From the NCBI GenBank assembly GCA_963821325.1, contig CAWGDC010000001.1, positions 62,001-126,000 of the forward strand: a stretch of DNA of 64,000 bases, written 5' to 3'. Position numbers and translations under genes: made by a program. This stretch comes from PALSA-555 sp963821325 (GTDB taxonomy: Bacteria; Actinomycetota; Acidimicrobiia; IMCC26256; PALSA-555). A model generated the notes under the pieces. The model saw nothing but the letters and a program-made list of their open reading frames with translations, was not told the DNA's origin and made no database searches. Shown here piece by piece: positions 30,004 to 38,455 of this stretch; within the stretch, counting starts at the first letter, position 1; each line of letters opens with the position of its first letter.

Positions 30004-30043
30004 CCTGTATGCCGGATACAGACCGCCCCGACGCCCCCACCGG
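30004..30043. repeat. ~40-bp direct repeat, copy 1 (other copy at 59447)
   Basis: Contains the hairpin CTGTAT-GCCGG-ATACAG followed by ACCGCC and CGACGCCCC. The same block with few differences is at 59447-59486. Both copies lie in gene-poor DNA inside the island, 29.4 kb apart in the same orientation. Confidence 0.55.
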
Positions 30044-30379
30044 GAGGTCCCGAGCTTTGTCGGTGTCTCCTGGAGCCTTGCGTTCGGCGAGCATCTTTCC
30101 CCATGAGAGGTCTGTCGAAGCGGTGTAGAACCAAGCCTTGGGTGATGCGCCACCAGTGCATCTGAAGCGGCCTTGGGGGGACACCCACGTGAGCCACGAT
30201 CGCAGGAGATCTTGTGGTCAATTCTCAGCGTGCGATAGCGGGGGCGCAGTTCCACACGAGAACCGCCGGCAATGTGGCGACGCCGAATCGGATCCCAGAA
30301 CTTCGAGCGTCGACCGATCAGCGGAGCGGATCCTGCCACTCCGCGACGGAGCGGGGAAAGCGATGCGCCACGGCCCAAG

Positions 30380-32312
30380 TCAGGGACTGGTCGGCGGCGG
30401 CTGACACGGCGCCGGTGGCGCGGGGGCGAGGCGAGGCGCGGTGATCCCCTCTTCGATCGTCGGCAGCGCCGCCGTGGCGAGCACCTGGGCGCCAGCGGGC
30501 GTGTAGTGGATCCCGTCCCACCGATAGTCGGTGGAGCCGTTCTGGATGGTGGTGCGGTCATCGATGACGCCGACCCGGTTCGGGTCAGCCGCAGCCAGGC
30601 TCTGGTACACCGAATCCAAGGCCTCCGTCTGCCACGCCGGCTGCTGGACCATGGGGGGCACGAGCACGAAGTAGACGCGCGCGCCGTTCACGCTCAGCTG
30701 GCTGATCGCGCAGTCGGCTGCGGCGGTGAGCTCGGCCGCCCACGCAGGTGTCCCGACTTCGACCCACTGCCCGTTGACGCGGTGGGGCATGCCGTCCCAG
30801 AGGCTCCACATGACGACCACCACGGAGGGGTCGAAATCCTGCACCAGCGGCGGGAACTTCACCGGCCACTCGCACTCCGGGGAGGGCGGGTGCACCTTCA
30901 CGTCGCCCGCCGTCTCGCGGACGGCGTCGCTCCAGATGTCGAGCGGGCAGTACGAACCGGGCGTCTTGGGTGGCATCCCCGCGGGGATCACGATGTAGGA
31001 CCCCTTCGACACGTCAATGAAGCCGATCGCGGCGGACGCCGCCGTCGAGTCGCCGACGATCAGGACCCGAGGCGCCTCGTGCACGGGGGGCACATGGCTC
31101 GCCGTCGCGGCGGAGACCTGCACCGGGGTCGTGAACACCGGCGGCGCGATCGGCACAGCGACGACGGCCGCCGCGATGCCACCGACGGCCACCGGGGTTG
31201 CCAGCCGCACCGCCCAGCCACGCGGCACGCCGTGACGGATCGGCCGTTCGACGAGCCAGTACGAGGCGAGCGTCGTCACGAGCAACAGGCCGGCGCGGAT
31301 TACCGTGCCGTCGAACCAGTCGACGCCGAGGCGCGCGTCGGTGAGGATTGTCCAGATCGGCCAGTGCCACACGTAGAGGCCGTACGAGATGAGCCCGATC
31401 TGTACGAGCGGCCGCCGCCGCGAGCAGGGTGGTGAGGAACCCCGGGCGGGACGCGACCACCACGACGGGCACGGTCAAGAGGGCGGCGAGCGCGATCCCT
31501 CCCTGGTAGGCGAACGCGTCCCGGCCATCGATCAGCGCGAGGCAGGCCAGGAGCCCACAGAGGGCCACCGGTGCGACGAGCGCGCACGCGCGCCGGACAC
31601 GCTCGCCCACGGGTCCGGCGACGACGAGCGCGGCCGCCGCGCCGAACAGCAGACCGAACGCGTGGGTGTCGGTCTGGAAGTAGACCGCCGAGGGGTTCAT
31701 CGGGCTGTACCACCACGCCATCAAGGCGACCGACACGCCGGCGCCGGCGACGGCCAGCACGAGCAGCCCGCGCCGGCCCAGCGAGCGCACAGCCAGGAAC
31801 GCCGCGAGCGCCAGCGGCCACACCAGGTAGAACTGCTCCTCGATCGCGAGGCTCCACAGATGCTGAAGCGGGCTCGGCGCGCTGAACTGGGTGAAGTAGT
31901 TCGTGCCCTGCGCGGCGAAATGCCAGTTCGCGAGGTAACCGAGCGAGGCGAGAGCATCGCCGGGGAACGCGTGCAGCTGGACCGGGTCGGGCCAGGCTGT
32001 GCGGGCCCAGAGGGCCATGACGCCGAGCAGCATCAGCAGGGCGGGGAGCAGACGACGGGCTCGGCGCGACCAGAAGCCGCCGAACCCGATTCGGCCGTTG
32101 GCCCGGTGCTCGCTCAACAGGAGCGAGGTGATGAGGAACCCGGAGATGACGAAGAAGACGTCAACGCCGAGGAAGCCCCCGGGGAGCCACGGGGCGCCGG
32201 CGTGGAACACGATCACGGCTAACACCGCGACGGCGCGGAGGCCGTCGATCCCTGGTGCGTACGGGAGACGGTGCCGCCGGGTCGACGGCGAGACCATGTC
32301 GGGACGCGACAT
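30380..32312 (-). CDS. OafA/YrhL-type acyltransferase with SGNH domain, one frameshift
   Basis: Second acyltransferase-3/SGNH fusion in the window, ~643 residues. N-terminal motifs are APGIDGLRAVAVLAV, VFFVISGFLITSLLL, FWSRRARRLLPALL and HLWSLAIEEQFYLVWP. The frame shifts near 31411-31421 (one extra G in a CGG repeat) and resumes with RPLVQIGLISYGLYVWHWPI, LVERPIRHGV and the SGNH domain (VLIVGDSTAAS; C-terminal DGIHYTPAG). It would O-acylate a surface glycan. It is only moderately similar to the copy at 5659-7602, so not a recent duplicate. ATG 32312 is used; ATG 32297 is an in-frame alternative. Confidence 0.85.
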
Positions 32313-32389
32313 CTACGTACAGAACGGCCACCAGGCCCGGCGATAACGCCCGGACGGGACACAATCGTCCGTCCGGGCCGGAAATGCGG

Positions 32390-33664
32390 TTAGAGCCCTC
32401 GCAGCGGGATCGTGGAGGCAAGCGCGGCGTAGCCCACGTCGTTGAGGTGCAGGTGGTCACCGCTGTCGAAGCGAGCCGCGAGCTGGTCCGGCGCGGCCGG
32501 GTTGGCGACCGCGGCCGCTAGGTCGACGACGCCGTCGAAGGCGCCGCTCGTCGTGATCCAGCGATTGATCGCGTCGCGCTCGAGCTCCCGCTCGGGCGTC
32601 CATACCTCATAGCCGCGGAACGGGAGGATCGTCGAGGCGATGACCCGGACGTAGCGGGCGTGCGCGTCAGCGACCACTCGGCGGTAGCCCGCCTCCAACG
32701 CAACGACGTTCGGCGGATTCGCGCTGTTCAGGTCGTTCACACCCTCGAGGAGAATCAGCGTCCGGACACCGGGCTGGTCGAGCGCGTCTTGCCGGATCCG
32801 CGACACCGCGCTCGGGCTCAACGTGGTGGACGCCAGCAGCTGGTTGCCGGCGATCCCCGCGTTCACGATCGAGACGCCGTTGTCAGATCGGGCGTCGAGG
32901 CGGCGCGCCAGACGGTCCGGCCAACGATCGTTGCTGTTGAGGCTCGAGCCCAGACCGCTCGTGAGCGAGTCACCCAACGCGACGACAGTGTGACTCGGCG
33001 CGGGGCGCCGGACTTCGACATCCGAGACCCAGGGCCACGTCGTGACAGGCTGAAACGCCCGATCCGACCGTTGCCACACCCGATCCCCATAGGCAACAAG
33101 GTTGCGCTGCTGCGCGTCGATGTTCTCGGTTGCGTTGGTGCTGCCCGCGCGAATGGCGAGACTCACCGCCATCTCGCGGGACGGGTCCACCGTCCACGGC
33201 ACCCGATCCGTCAGCACCGTGCCACCCGGCCGGATCGAGATCTCGGCACGGCTACCGATCGTCAGCGCGTGCAGGGTGCCCGGCACCACCGCGCCGGCAT
33301 TGACGGCGGCGAGCGTCGCCGACACCACCAACAAGGAGGTGGTGCCGAACTCATTGGTGAGACGGACCCGCACGCCGTCCCCGCCGACGCTCGGATGGAC
33401 GAACTCGCGCACCGTCACGGTGCTCGTCGATGCGCCGTCAGGTCTCGACGCGGGCAGCGGCAGCGGGAACTCGCCCTGCGGGCTGGAGCTCCACGCAGCC
33501 ACCCAGACCTGGGCGCGGGCCGCATGCGCGGTCGCGGCGGGCACGACGAGGGCGGCGCCTGTGACCAGGGCCCCGCAGATCCATCGGGCGCCCGCGCCCG
33601 CATCACGTGACGTCGAGGTGCACGCCACCCCCATCCCTACCTTCAGCAGGCTAGACGGTGTCAT
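32390..33664 (-). CDS. Secreted GDSL/SGNH-family esterase
   Basis: A 424-residue hydrolase with an N-terminal Sec signal (ICGALVTGAALVVPAATAHA, cleavage near residue ~50), a beta-rich N-terminal domain (RVRLTNEFGT), then the SGNH catalytic domain: block I VVALGDSLTSG, block III GVNDLN and block V DHLHLNDVGY (catalytic Asp/His). It probably acts outside the cell on ester-linked acyl groups. ATG 33664 is chosen because GGAGG lies eight bases upstream; the ORF extends further 5' without a good site. It sits just upstream of the acyltransferase on the same strand, so the two could add and remove acyl groups from the same glycan (inference). Confidence 0.88.
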   Translation of the reverse strand: MTPSSLLKVGMGVACTSTSRDAGAGARWICGALVTGAALVVPAATAHAARAQVWVAAWSSSPQGEFPLPLPASRPDGASTSTVTVREFVHPSVGGDGVRVRLTNEFGTTSLLVVSATLAAVNAGAVVPGTLHALTIGSRAEISIRPGGTVLTDRVPWTVDPSREMAVSLAIRAGSTNATENIDAQQRNLVAYGDRVWQRSDRAFQPVTTWPWVSDVEVRRPAPSHTVVALGDSLTSGLGSSLNSNDRWPDRLARRLDARSDNGVSIVNAGIAGNQLLASTTLSPSAVSRIRQDALDQPGVRTLILLEGVNDLNSANPPNVVALEAGYRRVVADAHARYVRVIASTILPFRGYEVWTPERELERDAINRWITTSGAFDGVVDLAAAVANPAAPDQLAARFDSGDHLHLNDVGYAALASTIPLRGL

Positions 33665-33870
33665 CGCCGCAGCCTCCACGACCCGCGAAACCCGGTCCGT
33701 GGCCTCTTGTTCGGACGATCCGACAGACCACTGAAGCTCGGGGGATTTCGTGGCACCTCCGGCGACAGCGAGGACCACGGACCGTTGCGCCGCCTGGCCT
33801 GCGCGCTCCCGGCGCTCGTCAGCGGCGGCGGTTCGCGGCGGAATCGAGCGGCTGCGGGCACCATGGACGC

Positions 33871-34074
33871 GTGAGCCTCTCGCCCGGGGTTCCGGGCGCC
33901 GCCATCTGCACCTTGGTCAAAGGCAAGGTCGTCGACCTCAGGTACAGCGACACGCGATGTCACACGGCAGACGCGATCAACGAGCAGACGATCTGGGCCA
34001 GGAGGTTGAGTTCGGATCCTGAGTTGGCGTCGATCGTTGAGCGCGCTCGAAGTCAGGCCAAGGGCGGCACGTGA
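33871..34074 (+). CDS. Small hypothetical protein
   Basis: 67 residues from GTG 33871, containing ICTLVKGKVVDLRYSDTRCH and a helical C-terminus INEQTIWARRLSSDPELASI. The sequence reads like a genuine soluble protein with normal amino-acid balance, but no family is recognised and there is no clear ribosome site. It precedes the decayed PIN-type genes on the same strand. Confidence 0.4.
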   Translation: MSLSPGVPGAAICTLVKGKVVDLRYSDTRCHTADAINEQTIWARRLSSDPELASIVERARSQAKGGT

Positions 34075-34159
34075 GTCGCCGACTTAGCCCCCGAGCCGCT
34101 CGCATCCGTGTTGAACCCCCGGGCTCGGGAGGTCGTTGCCTCGTGGGTTGGGGGTGGGG

Positions 34160-34218
34160 GCTATGACCAGGCTCTGGCCGAGGTCATCGCCGAGGATCCC
34201 GACCTGGCTGGCCAGTAG
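34160..34218 (+). pseudogene. Antitoxin-like C-terminal remnant
   Basis: The frame reads YDQALAEVIAEDPDLAGQ then TAG, resembling the acidic C-terminus of a small antitoxin preceding a PIN-type toxin gene. The upstream part is not recognisable. A GGAGG and a start codon for the next, also broken, gene follow within 20 bp. Tentative. Confidence 0.3.
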
Positions 34219-34232
34219 CGCTCGGAGGCGAG

Positions 34233-34481
34233 ATGGCCGTCGTGATCGACGACCATCTGCTTCTCGGGATGCTCGCAGGCTTGCCGTCCGAGGCGATCGC
34301 TGAACAGATGCGTGCCGATGTTGTCTACACGACCGGTTGCTAGTACTACCGCCTTGCGCGAGCCGTCCAAGCTGGTTCTCGGTCCGGATCACTGTTCGGA
34401 GGCGTGGGACCAAGCACCGAGCCCGTCGAGTGTGACGTGGCCGCCGCGGTCGTGTTGGCCGAGTTACGCAACGAGCCATAA
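34233..34481 (+). pseudogene. PIN/VapC-like gene interrupted by TAG
   Basis: From ATG 34233 (GGAGG four bases upstream) the frame reads MAVVIDDHLLLGMLAGLPSE and DVVYTTGC, then TAG at 34341, then continues in frame as YYRLARAVQAGS through LAELRNEP to TAA at 34479. A single TGG to TAG change would explain the break (C-W-YYRLARA). The continuous context shows a recently inactivated gene. The family resembles PIN-domain proteins of toxin-antitoxin loci, but the part after GSLFGG is short, so a deletion is also likely. Confidence 0.5.
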
Positions 34482-34483
34482 GG

Positions 34484-34590
34484 GTGCCCAGCCGGTATGT
34501 CCTGGACGCCTCCGCCGGCGTCGAGATCCTCGATCGCACGCAGCGTAACGAGGGGGCGCTCCTCAGTGGGAGGCCGCTGCCTTACGGCGC
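34484..34590 (+). pseudogene. Truncated VapC-type PIN toxin, N-terminus only
   Basis: GTG 34484 begins VPSRYVLDASAGVEILDRTQ, the typical first strand and helix of a VapC PIN domain with its first catalytic Asp (VLDASAG). The rest of the domain is lost within ~35 residues where the sequence meets the HTH gene on the other strand. It follows the TAG-interrupted gene by 2 bp, so this was an operon. Confidence 0.5.
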
Positions 34591-34751
34591 CGGTACTCCT
34601 CAAGCGCTCGCTCGGGTACATAGACCAGGCCATCTTGGCCCTTGCCGGCCCTGAGTTCGCCGCGTCCGATCAACCCATAGACCGCTTCGCCCTCGAGATC
34701 GAGGGCCCGCGCAACCTCCGGCATTCGCAGCAACCGCTCGCTCATGCTCAT
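34563..34751 (-). CDS. Excisionase-like helix-turn-helix protein
   Basis: 62 residues: MPEVARALDLEGEAVYGLIG forms the first HTH helices of an Xis/MerR-type winged helix, followed by the wing GLVYVPERALEEYRRRK. Such proteins are recombination directionality factors or small regulators. The ATG at 34751 has GAGGAGG nine bases upstream. In an island that also encodes a tyrosine recombinase (50646-51702), an excisionase role is attractive, but the distance of 16 kb makes this inference. It overlaps the end of the next upstream ORF by ~150 bp. Confidence 0.65.
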   Translation of the reverse strand: MSMSERLLRMPEVARALDLEGEAVYGLIGRGELRAGKGQDGLVYVPERALEEYRRRKAAASH

Positions 34752-34950
34752 CAGCGTACGCCTCCTCAGAGGTTCGGAAGGTCGGGAGGAACTTCTCGAC
34801 GATGATCTGGGCCGCCCGCTCGAGTCGTCGATACAGGGGCGACGTCCTCGACGTCTGCTCCATCGCAGCGTTGAGCGTGAAGAGCACGGTCTTGGCCTCG
34901 TCGAGGCTCAGCGTGATCTCGTCCGGAAGCGGTTCGCAACCGGTGCTCAC
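34600..34950 (-). CDS. Hypothetical helical protein upstream of the excisionase-like gene
   Basis: 116 residues from GTG 34950. The first ~70 look real: LPDEITLSLDEAKTVLFTLN, TSPLYRRLERAAQIIVEKFL, a helical, evenly charged segment. The last ~45 residues (RAVAANAGGCAGPRSRGRSG) read through the HTH gene and look like out-of-frame sequence, so the natural stop may have been lost by a small indel. Function unknown. Between its start and hipA (34951-35159) I see no gene. Confidence 0.45.
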   Translation of the reverse strand: MSTGCEPLPDEITLSLDEAKTVLFTLNAAMEQTSRTSPLYRRLERAAQIIVEKFLPTFRTSEEAYADEHERAVAANAGGCAGPRSRGRSGLWVDRTRRTQGRQGPRWPGLCTRASA

Positions 34951-35159
34951 GCATGGAGTAGTACCACGCAGTAGCCACATGCCGGCCCCTGCGATTGCAA
35001 CCGAACGTCGATCGCGACCGCCGGCCGAGAACAGCTCGAGCGTCGTCGTCCAATCGGTGCCGATTCAGCGACGTTGTGAGACCGTCGCGGCCGGAAGCGA
35101 CGTCCGCGAAGGATCAGATCTCGGAGGTCGACTGACCTGAGCGGGTGAAGAGCAAGCAG

Positions 35160-36449
35160 CTACGCGGTTCCCACTGACGTGCTCACGAGCTGCACGCAGC
35201 GCTCAGCACGATCGGCAACCAGGTTGACCAACGTGGCTGGCAGCGGCCGGTCGAGGGCTACGACATCTGCGGCATGCGCGGCGTCGTCAAACGCTTGTGG
35301 CGCTGCGGCGGCCAATCCCCGAACACGGTCGATGAGCGCATCGACTTTGAGATCGAGATCGCGCGCTGCTCGGGGCCACGAGTTGTGGTGCGGAAAGACA
35401 TCGTAGCTAGAACCGAGCTTCATGGCCATTCGAAGTTTCTTCTCGTGCGTGCCGTACGGCAGAGCAGAAGCAACGTCATAGATCGGCGCGAAGCGCACTT
35501 GATCACCCGCAAGCAGGAGTGAGTAGTTCTTTGCGTGGGCATCCGTCCCACCGATGAGCCAGTTCCAGATCAGTGCATCGGCAAACCGCCACACAGCGGT
35601 ATCAGCGTCTCGGGGTGCCATCACGCGGCGCAACAGTGCCGCGATGTCCTTCGGACTTGGACCACCTGCGTTCTGGTACTTGTCCCGCGGGTACACACTC
35701 AGCGCTTGGCAGACGTCCTCTTGATGGATACGAATCACGCCGGCGTCTCCCTCGGCGCGGTCATATCGGTCGACGACGATTGCACTTTGATCGCCGAACC
35801 GAGTGACTCTCGTCCGCGCGGCGAGCAAGCCAACGCGCCGGGCGGCGTCGAGACAAAGATGTTCGTTGAGGTCGTGATCGTCGAGACCGGCTACAGCCGG
35901 TTTGAGTATGTGTGTTGTGGGCGTTGCTCCTGACGGAATGCCCCATTGGCCGTCACGGAAGAGGAGCGCCGTCTTGGCCTGAGCACCCGCGAGGCTAAAT
36001 TGTCCGGTGAAGTTCCGGCCGAGCCAGGTCGTGGAGTCGTCGATGAGGTCTCGGAGAAGGGCTGCGACGTCATCTTCGGTGATCCACGCGATTTCCCCGC
36101 TCCGGCTGAGAGCGTCGTTGACGTGGTCCGGAGACGCGAAACGGACGGCTCCGGCACAGTCCTCTCCGATGGGCGTAGCGAGGAGTGCGAACGGAGACGT
36201 TGCAACCTGGAACTGTCGCGCCCACCGCGAAAGCACTGCGTCGCTATCGGGGAGGAGCCCCCAAAGCCACGGATCTATCTCTCGATCTGGATGCGATCGG
36301 ACCTGCGGTGGCATGGAGACTGAGAGCGGCGTTGCGTTTGAGGCGTGCTGGTAGTCGCCCGCATAGTCGAAGCGGAGGCGTCCACGGGCGTCTCGGGTGA
36401 CGGTGCCCGCGACGGTGTTCTCGAGGATGGCGACGAGCGGGTCGGTCAT
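35160..36449 (-). CDS. hipA: HipA-family serine/threonine kinase toxin
   Basis: 429 residues in the HipA layout: N-terminal subdomain (FDYAGDYQHASNATPLSVSM), then SLAGAQAKTALLF (ATP-binding loop region), and the catalytic block WLIGGTDAHAKNYSLLL with the kinase Asp and downstream APIYDVASALPYG. HipA kinases phosphorylate aminoacyl-tRNA synthetase targets in studied systems and induce dormancy. The ATG overlaps the hipB stop by 4 nt, the standard antitoxin-first operon. The ORF is intact with all visible catalytic residues. Confidence 0.9.
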   Translation of the reverse strand: MTDPLVAILENTVAGTVTRDARGRLRFDYAGDYQHASNATPLSVSMPPQVRSHPDREIDPWLWGLLPDSDAVLSRWARQFQVATSPFALLATPIGEDCAGAVRFASPDHVNDALSRSGEIAWITEDDVAALLRDLIDDSTTWLGRNFTGQFSLAGAQAKTALLFRDGQWGIPSGATPTTHILKPAVAGLDDHDLNEHLCLDAARRVGLLAARTRVTRFGDQSAIVVDRYDRAEGDAGVIRIHQEDVCQALSVYPRDKYQNAGGPSPKDIAALLRRVMAPRDADTAVWRFADALIWNWLIGGTDAHAKNYSLLLAGDQVRFAPIYDVASALPYGTHEKKLRMAMKLGSSYDVFPHHNSWPRAARDLDLKVDALIDRVRGLAAAAPQAFDDAAHAADVVALDRPLPATLVNLVADRAERCVQLVSTSVGTA

Positions 36450-36727
36450 CGGTTCCGGTAGTCCCTGAGAACCTTGTCGAGATCTCGCGATCGCGGGAGG
36501 GCGTCGCCGCCGCGGGCGTCGTCCCCTGTGAGCTCAAGCCGGAGGCCAAGAGCGTCAAGGAGGCGGATCACGAGACCGAATTCGGCAGTTGGCTTGCCAC
36601 CCTCGATCTGGTTGAGCCAGAGGCGGGAGACCCCGGCCTGAGACGCCAGCTCGGCCTGCGTCAGACCGAGGTCCTGGCGTCGGCTGCGGACGGCCACCGC
36701 GAGGTCGTGGGGCGAGCTGATTTTCAC
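36446..36727 (-). CDS. hipB: HipB-type Xre antitoxin
   Basis: 93 residues: an Xre HTH (RSRRQDLGLTQAELASQAGV; SRLWLNQIEGGKPT) followed by the dimer helix LVIRLLDALGLRLEL and a flexible charged tail DALPRSRDLDKVLRDYRNR. The start is GTG 36727, preceded by AAAGGGA. It should bind HipA and repress its own promoter; four matching operators lie directly upstream (see 36767-36863). Confidence 0.9.
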   Translation of the reverse strand: MKISSPHDLAVAVRSRRQDLGLTQAELASQAGVSRLWLNQIEGGKPTAEFGLVIRLLDALGLRLELTGDDARGGDALPRSRDLDKVLRDYRNR

Positions 36728-36766
36728 GATTTCCCTTTGGGCGGGATTTTGGGCGATTGCCGTAGT

Positions 36767-36863
36767 GTAAGCGGGCGTTTACAATTACCCATTGTATACG
36801 TTCGTTTACATATATCAACTGATAACGAACGCTTACACCCAACCCTTGTAAACGATCGTTTAC
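36767..36863 (-). promoter_or_regulatory. hipBA promoter with four 16-bp operators spaced 27 bp
   Basis: Four copies of GTAAACG-NN-CGTTTAC occupy 36767-36782, 36794-36809, 36821-36836 and 36848-36863; their centres are exactly 27 bp apart and the last is a perfect palindrome. On the minus strand a sigma70-like promoter is visible: TTGATA (36813-36818), 16-bp spacer, TACAAT (36791-36796). The second operator covers the -10 and most of the spacer, which predicts HipB autorepression; the first lies between the promoter and hipB. Confidence 0.8.
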
Positions 36864-36880
36864 AGGCGTTCTCAAGACCC

Positions 36881-37090
36881 TCACCGGGCGAGAGAAGCCC
36901 TGATGCCGGCGATGAGGTGCCCGGAACCGGGGCTCTCCCGCGCCTGCCGGCTGTTCTTGTTCATGCCCTTGCTGCCCGTCGTCTCGTCGCCCTGCTCGTC
37001 GCCCTCTTCGTGATCATCACGATGATGCTGATCATCGTCTTTGTGTTCGTGAGCTTCTTGTTCTTCTTCTTCCTCCTCCTCCTCGACCAT
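36881..37090. other. Low-complexity strand-ambiguous segment
   Basis: The plus strand from ~36990 reads as a hydrophobic run (VALFVIITMMLIIVFVFVSF), whereas the minus strand (37090 to 36881) reads as an acidic, His-rich peptide starting MVEEEEEEEEQEAHEHKDDD. Neither has a convincing ribosome site. The cause is a CTT/CTC-rich purine-skewed tract at ~37050-37085. I leave it unassigned. Confidence 0.35.
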
Positions 37091-37248
37091 GACTGGTGAC
37101 GAGAGACGCCGCTGTGCCCCCGGAGCCGGTGCCTGGCCTGCTGGTCTGAGTAGCGTCTCTTCAGGGCTCTGTGTTGGGTGGCTGCGATCATGTTGGCGGC
37201 GCGCCCGGTTGACGCGGCTCGCGCCACGACCACCGCCAGGGAGGGGTC

Positions 37249-37557
37249 ATGGGTCTATTCCGTAGGCGTACTCCGGAGGAAAAGTGGGGGATCGATTGGG
37301 ACAGCCCCGAGTTGCAGCCGATCAACGGGGTCAGCCTCAAGACCTACGTCCAGGTGACCCAGATCCCGCGGGCCGGCGCCGACGGCAACGTGACCGCCAC
37401 GAACGCAGAGCGGGCGGGCGTCTCGACGCAGGACTGGACCGAGGCCGTTCTCGGCTGGCAGGCGCGTGTCGCGTCCAACGTGATGGCCCAGAACGCCTTG
37501 CAGCTGATCATGGACCCCAGCCTCACCAAAATGACCCGGTGGGACAACAGACCTTGA
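37249..37557 (+). CDS. Hypothetical protein
   Basis: 102 residues, starting MGLFRRRTPEEKWGIDWDSP with GGGAGGGG just upstream of the ATG. No signal peptide or helix; balanced composition with AVLGWQARVASNVMAQNALQ near the end suggests a small folded protein. Family not recognised. It stands alone on the plus strand between hipBA and the STAS gene. Confidence 0.6.
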   Translation: MGLFRRRTPEEKWGIDWDSPELQPINGVSLKTYVQVTQIPRAGADGNVTATNAERAGVSTQDWTEAVLGWQARVASNVMAQNALQLIMDPSLTKMTRWDNRP

Positions 37558-37744
37558 CGCGCCCAGCGCATCTCCCCGCTGCCGACATGTCAAGACCCGG
37601 TACCGACACCGGGGATGGACAGTGGATGGACACGACCCGCCCGAGAATGCGACAGGCCTCCGAGAACGAAGGCCTGACCAGCACTTCTTGGAGACACAAG
37701 AGAACACAGCCGGGGAGAAACTAGGGACAACGCGAACAGGGCCG

Positions 37745-37789
37745 GTCACGACAGGTTCCAGTCCTGCACGGCCCACCCATTGTCGTGAC
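37745..37789. other. Inverted repeat with tRNA T-arm-like loop
   Basis: Perfect 9-bp arms GTCACGACA (37745-37753) and TGTCGTGAC (37781-37789) enclose CAGG-TTCCAGT-CCTG (a T-arm-like stem-loop) and GGCCCACCCA, which resembles a tRNA 3' end. No 5' half of a tRNA is present. It may be a tRNA-derived att remnant, a terminator-like hairpin or a structured RNA. The rest of 37558-37882 shows no gene. Confidence 0.45.
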
Positions 37790-37882
37790 ACGAAAGGAAG
37801 AGCGAAAGGACCGAACGATCTCATCAATCAGACCGCGGTCCTGGCTCAGGTTGCGACGCCGCGCGGCGAGGGCAGGGGCGGC

Positions 37883-38161
37883 TCAGACCAGCTCGACGAC
37901 GCTGTCGAGGCCGGTCAGCTCGACGGCCCGTCGGCACTGATCGGGCGCCTGCTCGAGCACCAGCCGCTTCCCGGTGCGGTTGCTGACCTCGACGAGCATC
38001 CCGAGGCCGGACGAGTCGAGGAAGGTCAGGCCCGCGCAGTCGAGCACCAGCTGGTCGCCGCGGACCCCCAGCGCGTAGGCGAGCAGCGCCGGCTCGACCT
38101 GGTCCGATCCGTCCAGGTCCAGCTCGCCGCTCAGGGCGAAGGGTTCCGGTTCGTCGCGCAT
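37883..38161 (-). CDS. STAS-domain anti-sigma factor antagonist
   Basis: 92 residues with the whole STAS fold: FALSGELDLDGSDQVEPAL, LVLDCAGLTFLDSSGLGMLV (the second Ser of DSSG is the phosphorylation site in family members), then VLEQAPDQCRRAVELTGL. Such proteins bind RsbW-like kinases and release stress sigma factors. No partner kinase or sigma gene is adjacent, so the target is unknown. Confidence 0.88.
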   Translation of the reverse strand: MRDEPEPFALSGELDLDGSDQVEPALLAYALGVRGDQLVLDCAGLTFLDSSGLGMLVEVSNRTGKRLVLEQAPDQCRRAVELTGLDSVVELV

Positions 38162-38281
38162 GGGGACCTCGGTCCGCTCGGGTCCGGTCGCCCGGGTTCT
38201 ACCCAGCGGTCAGCGTCCTGATGCGCCCTCCTCCGGACGGCTGGCCATGGCACGACACGCTACGGGCAGGGCACGAGACTC

Positions 38282-38330
38282 ATGCCGTGCGTGATGTCGC
38301 GTGCACGTTCTGGCGCGTCCCGACCGGCAC
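38282..38330 (+). repeat. Island repeat family, short copy (3' part)
   Basis: About 49 bp matching the end of the longer copies: CGTGCGTGAT, CGCGTGCACGTTCTGGCG and CCGACCGGCAC. Same orientation as all other copies. It lies between the STAS gene and the small membrane protein gene. The remaining 38162-38455 is non-coding. Confidence 0.55.
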
Positions 38331-38455
38331 GACGGGGACACCCGTCCCCATGCGGCATCCGGCATTCCCGGATGGTCCGCCTATCAATCGGTCGCCCACG
38401 GACCGACCAGCAGGACAAATGACCCTGGTCGCTCAACATTGGAACAATCCTTGGC

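Noticed and set aside
37560..37790. tmRNA gene ending at the CCA-like sequence
   Set aside because: No matching 5' strand (GGGCCGT) and no tag-peptide reading frame were found within 350 nt upstream.
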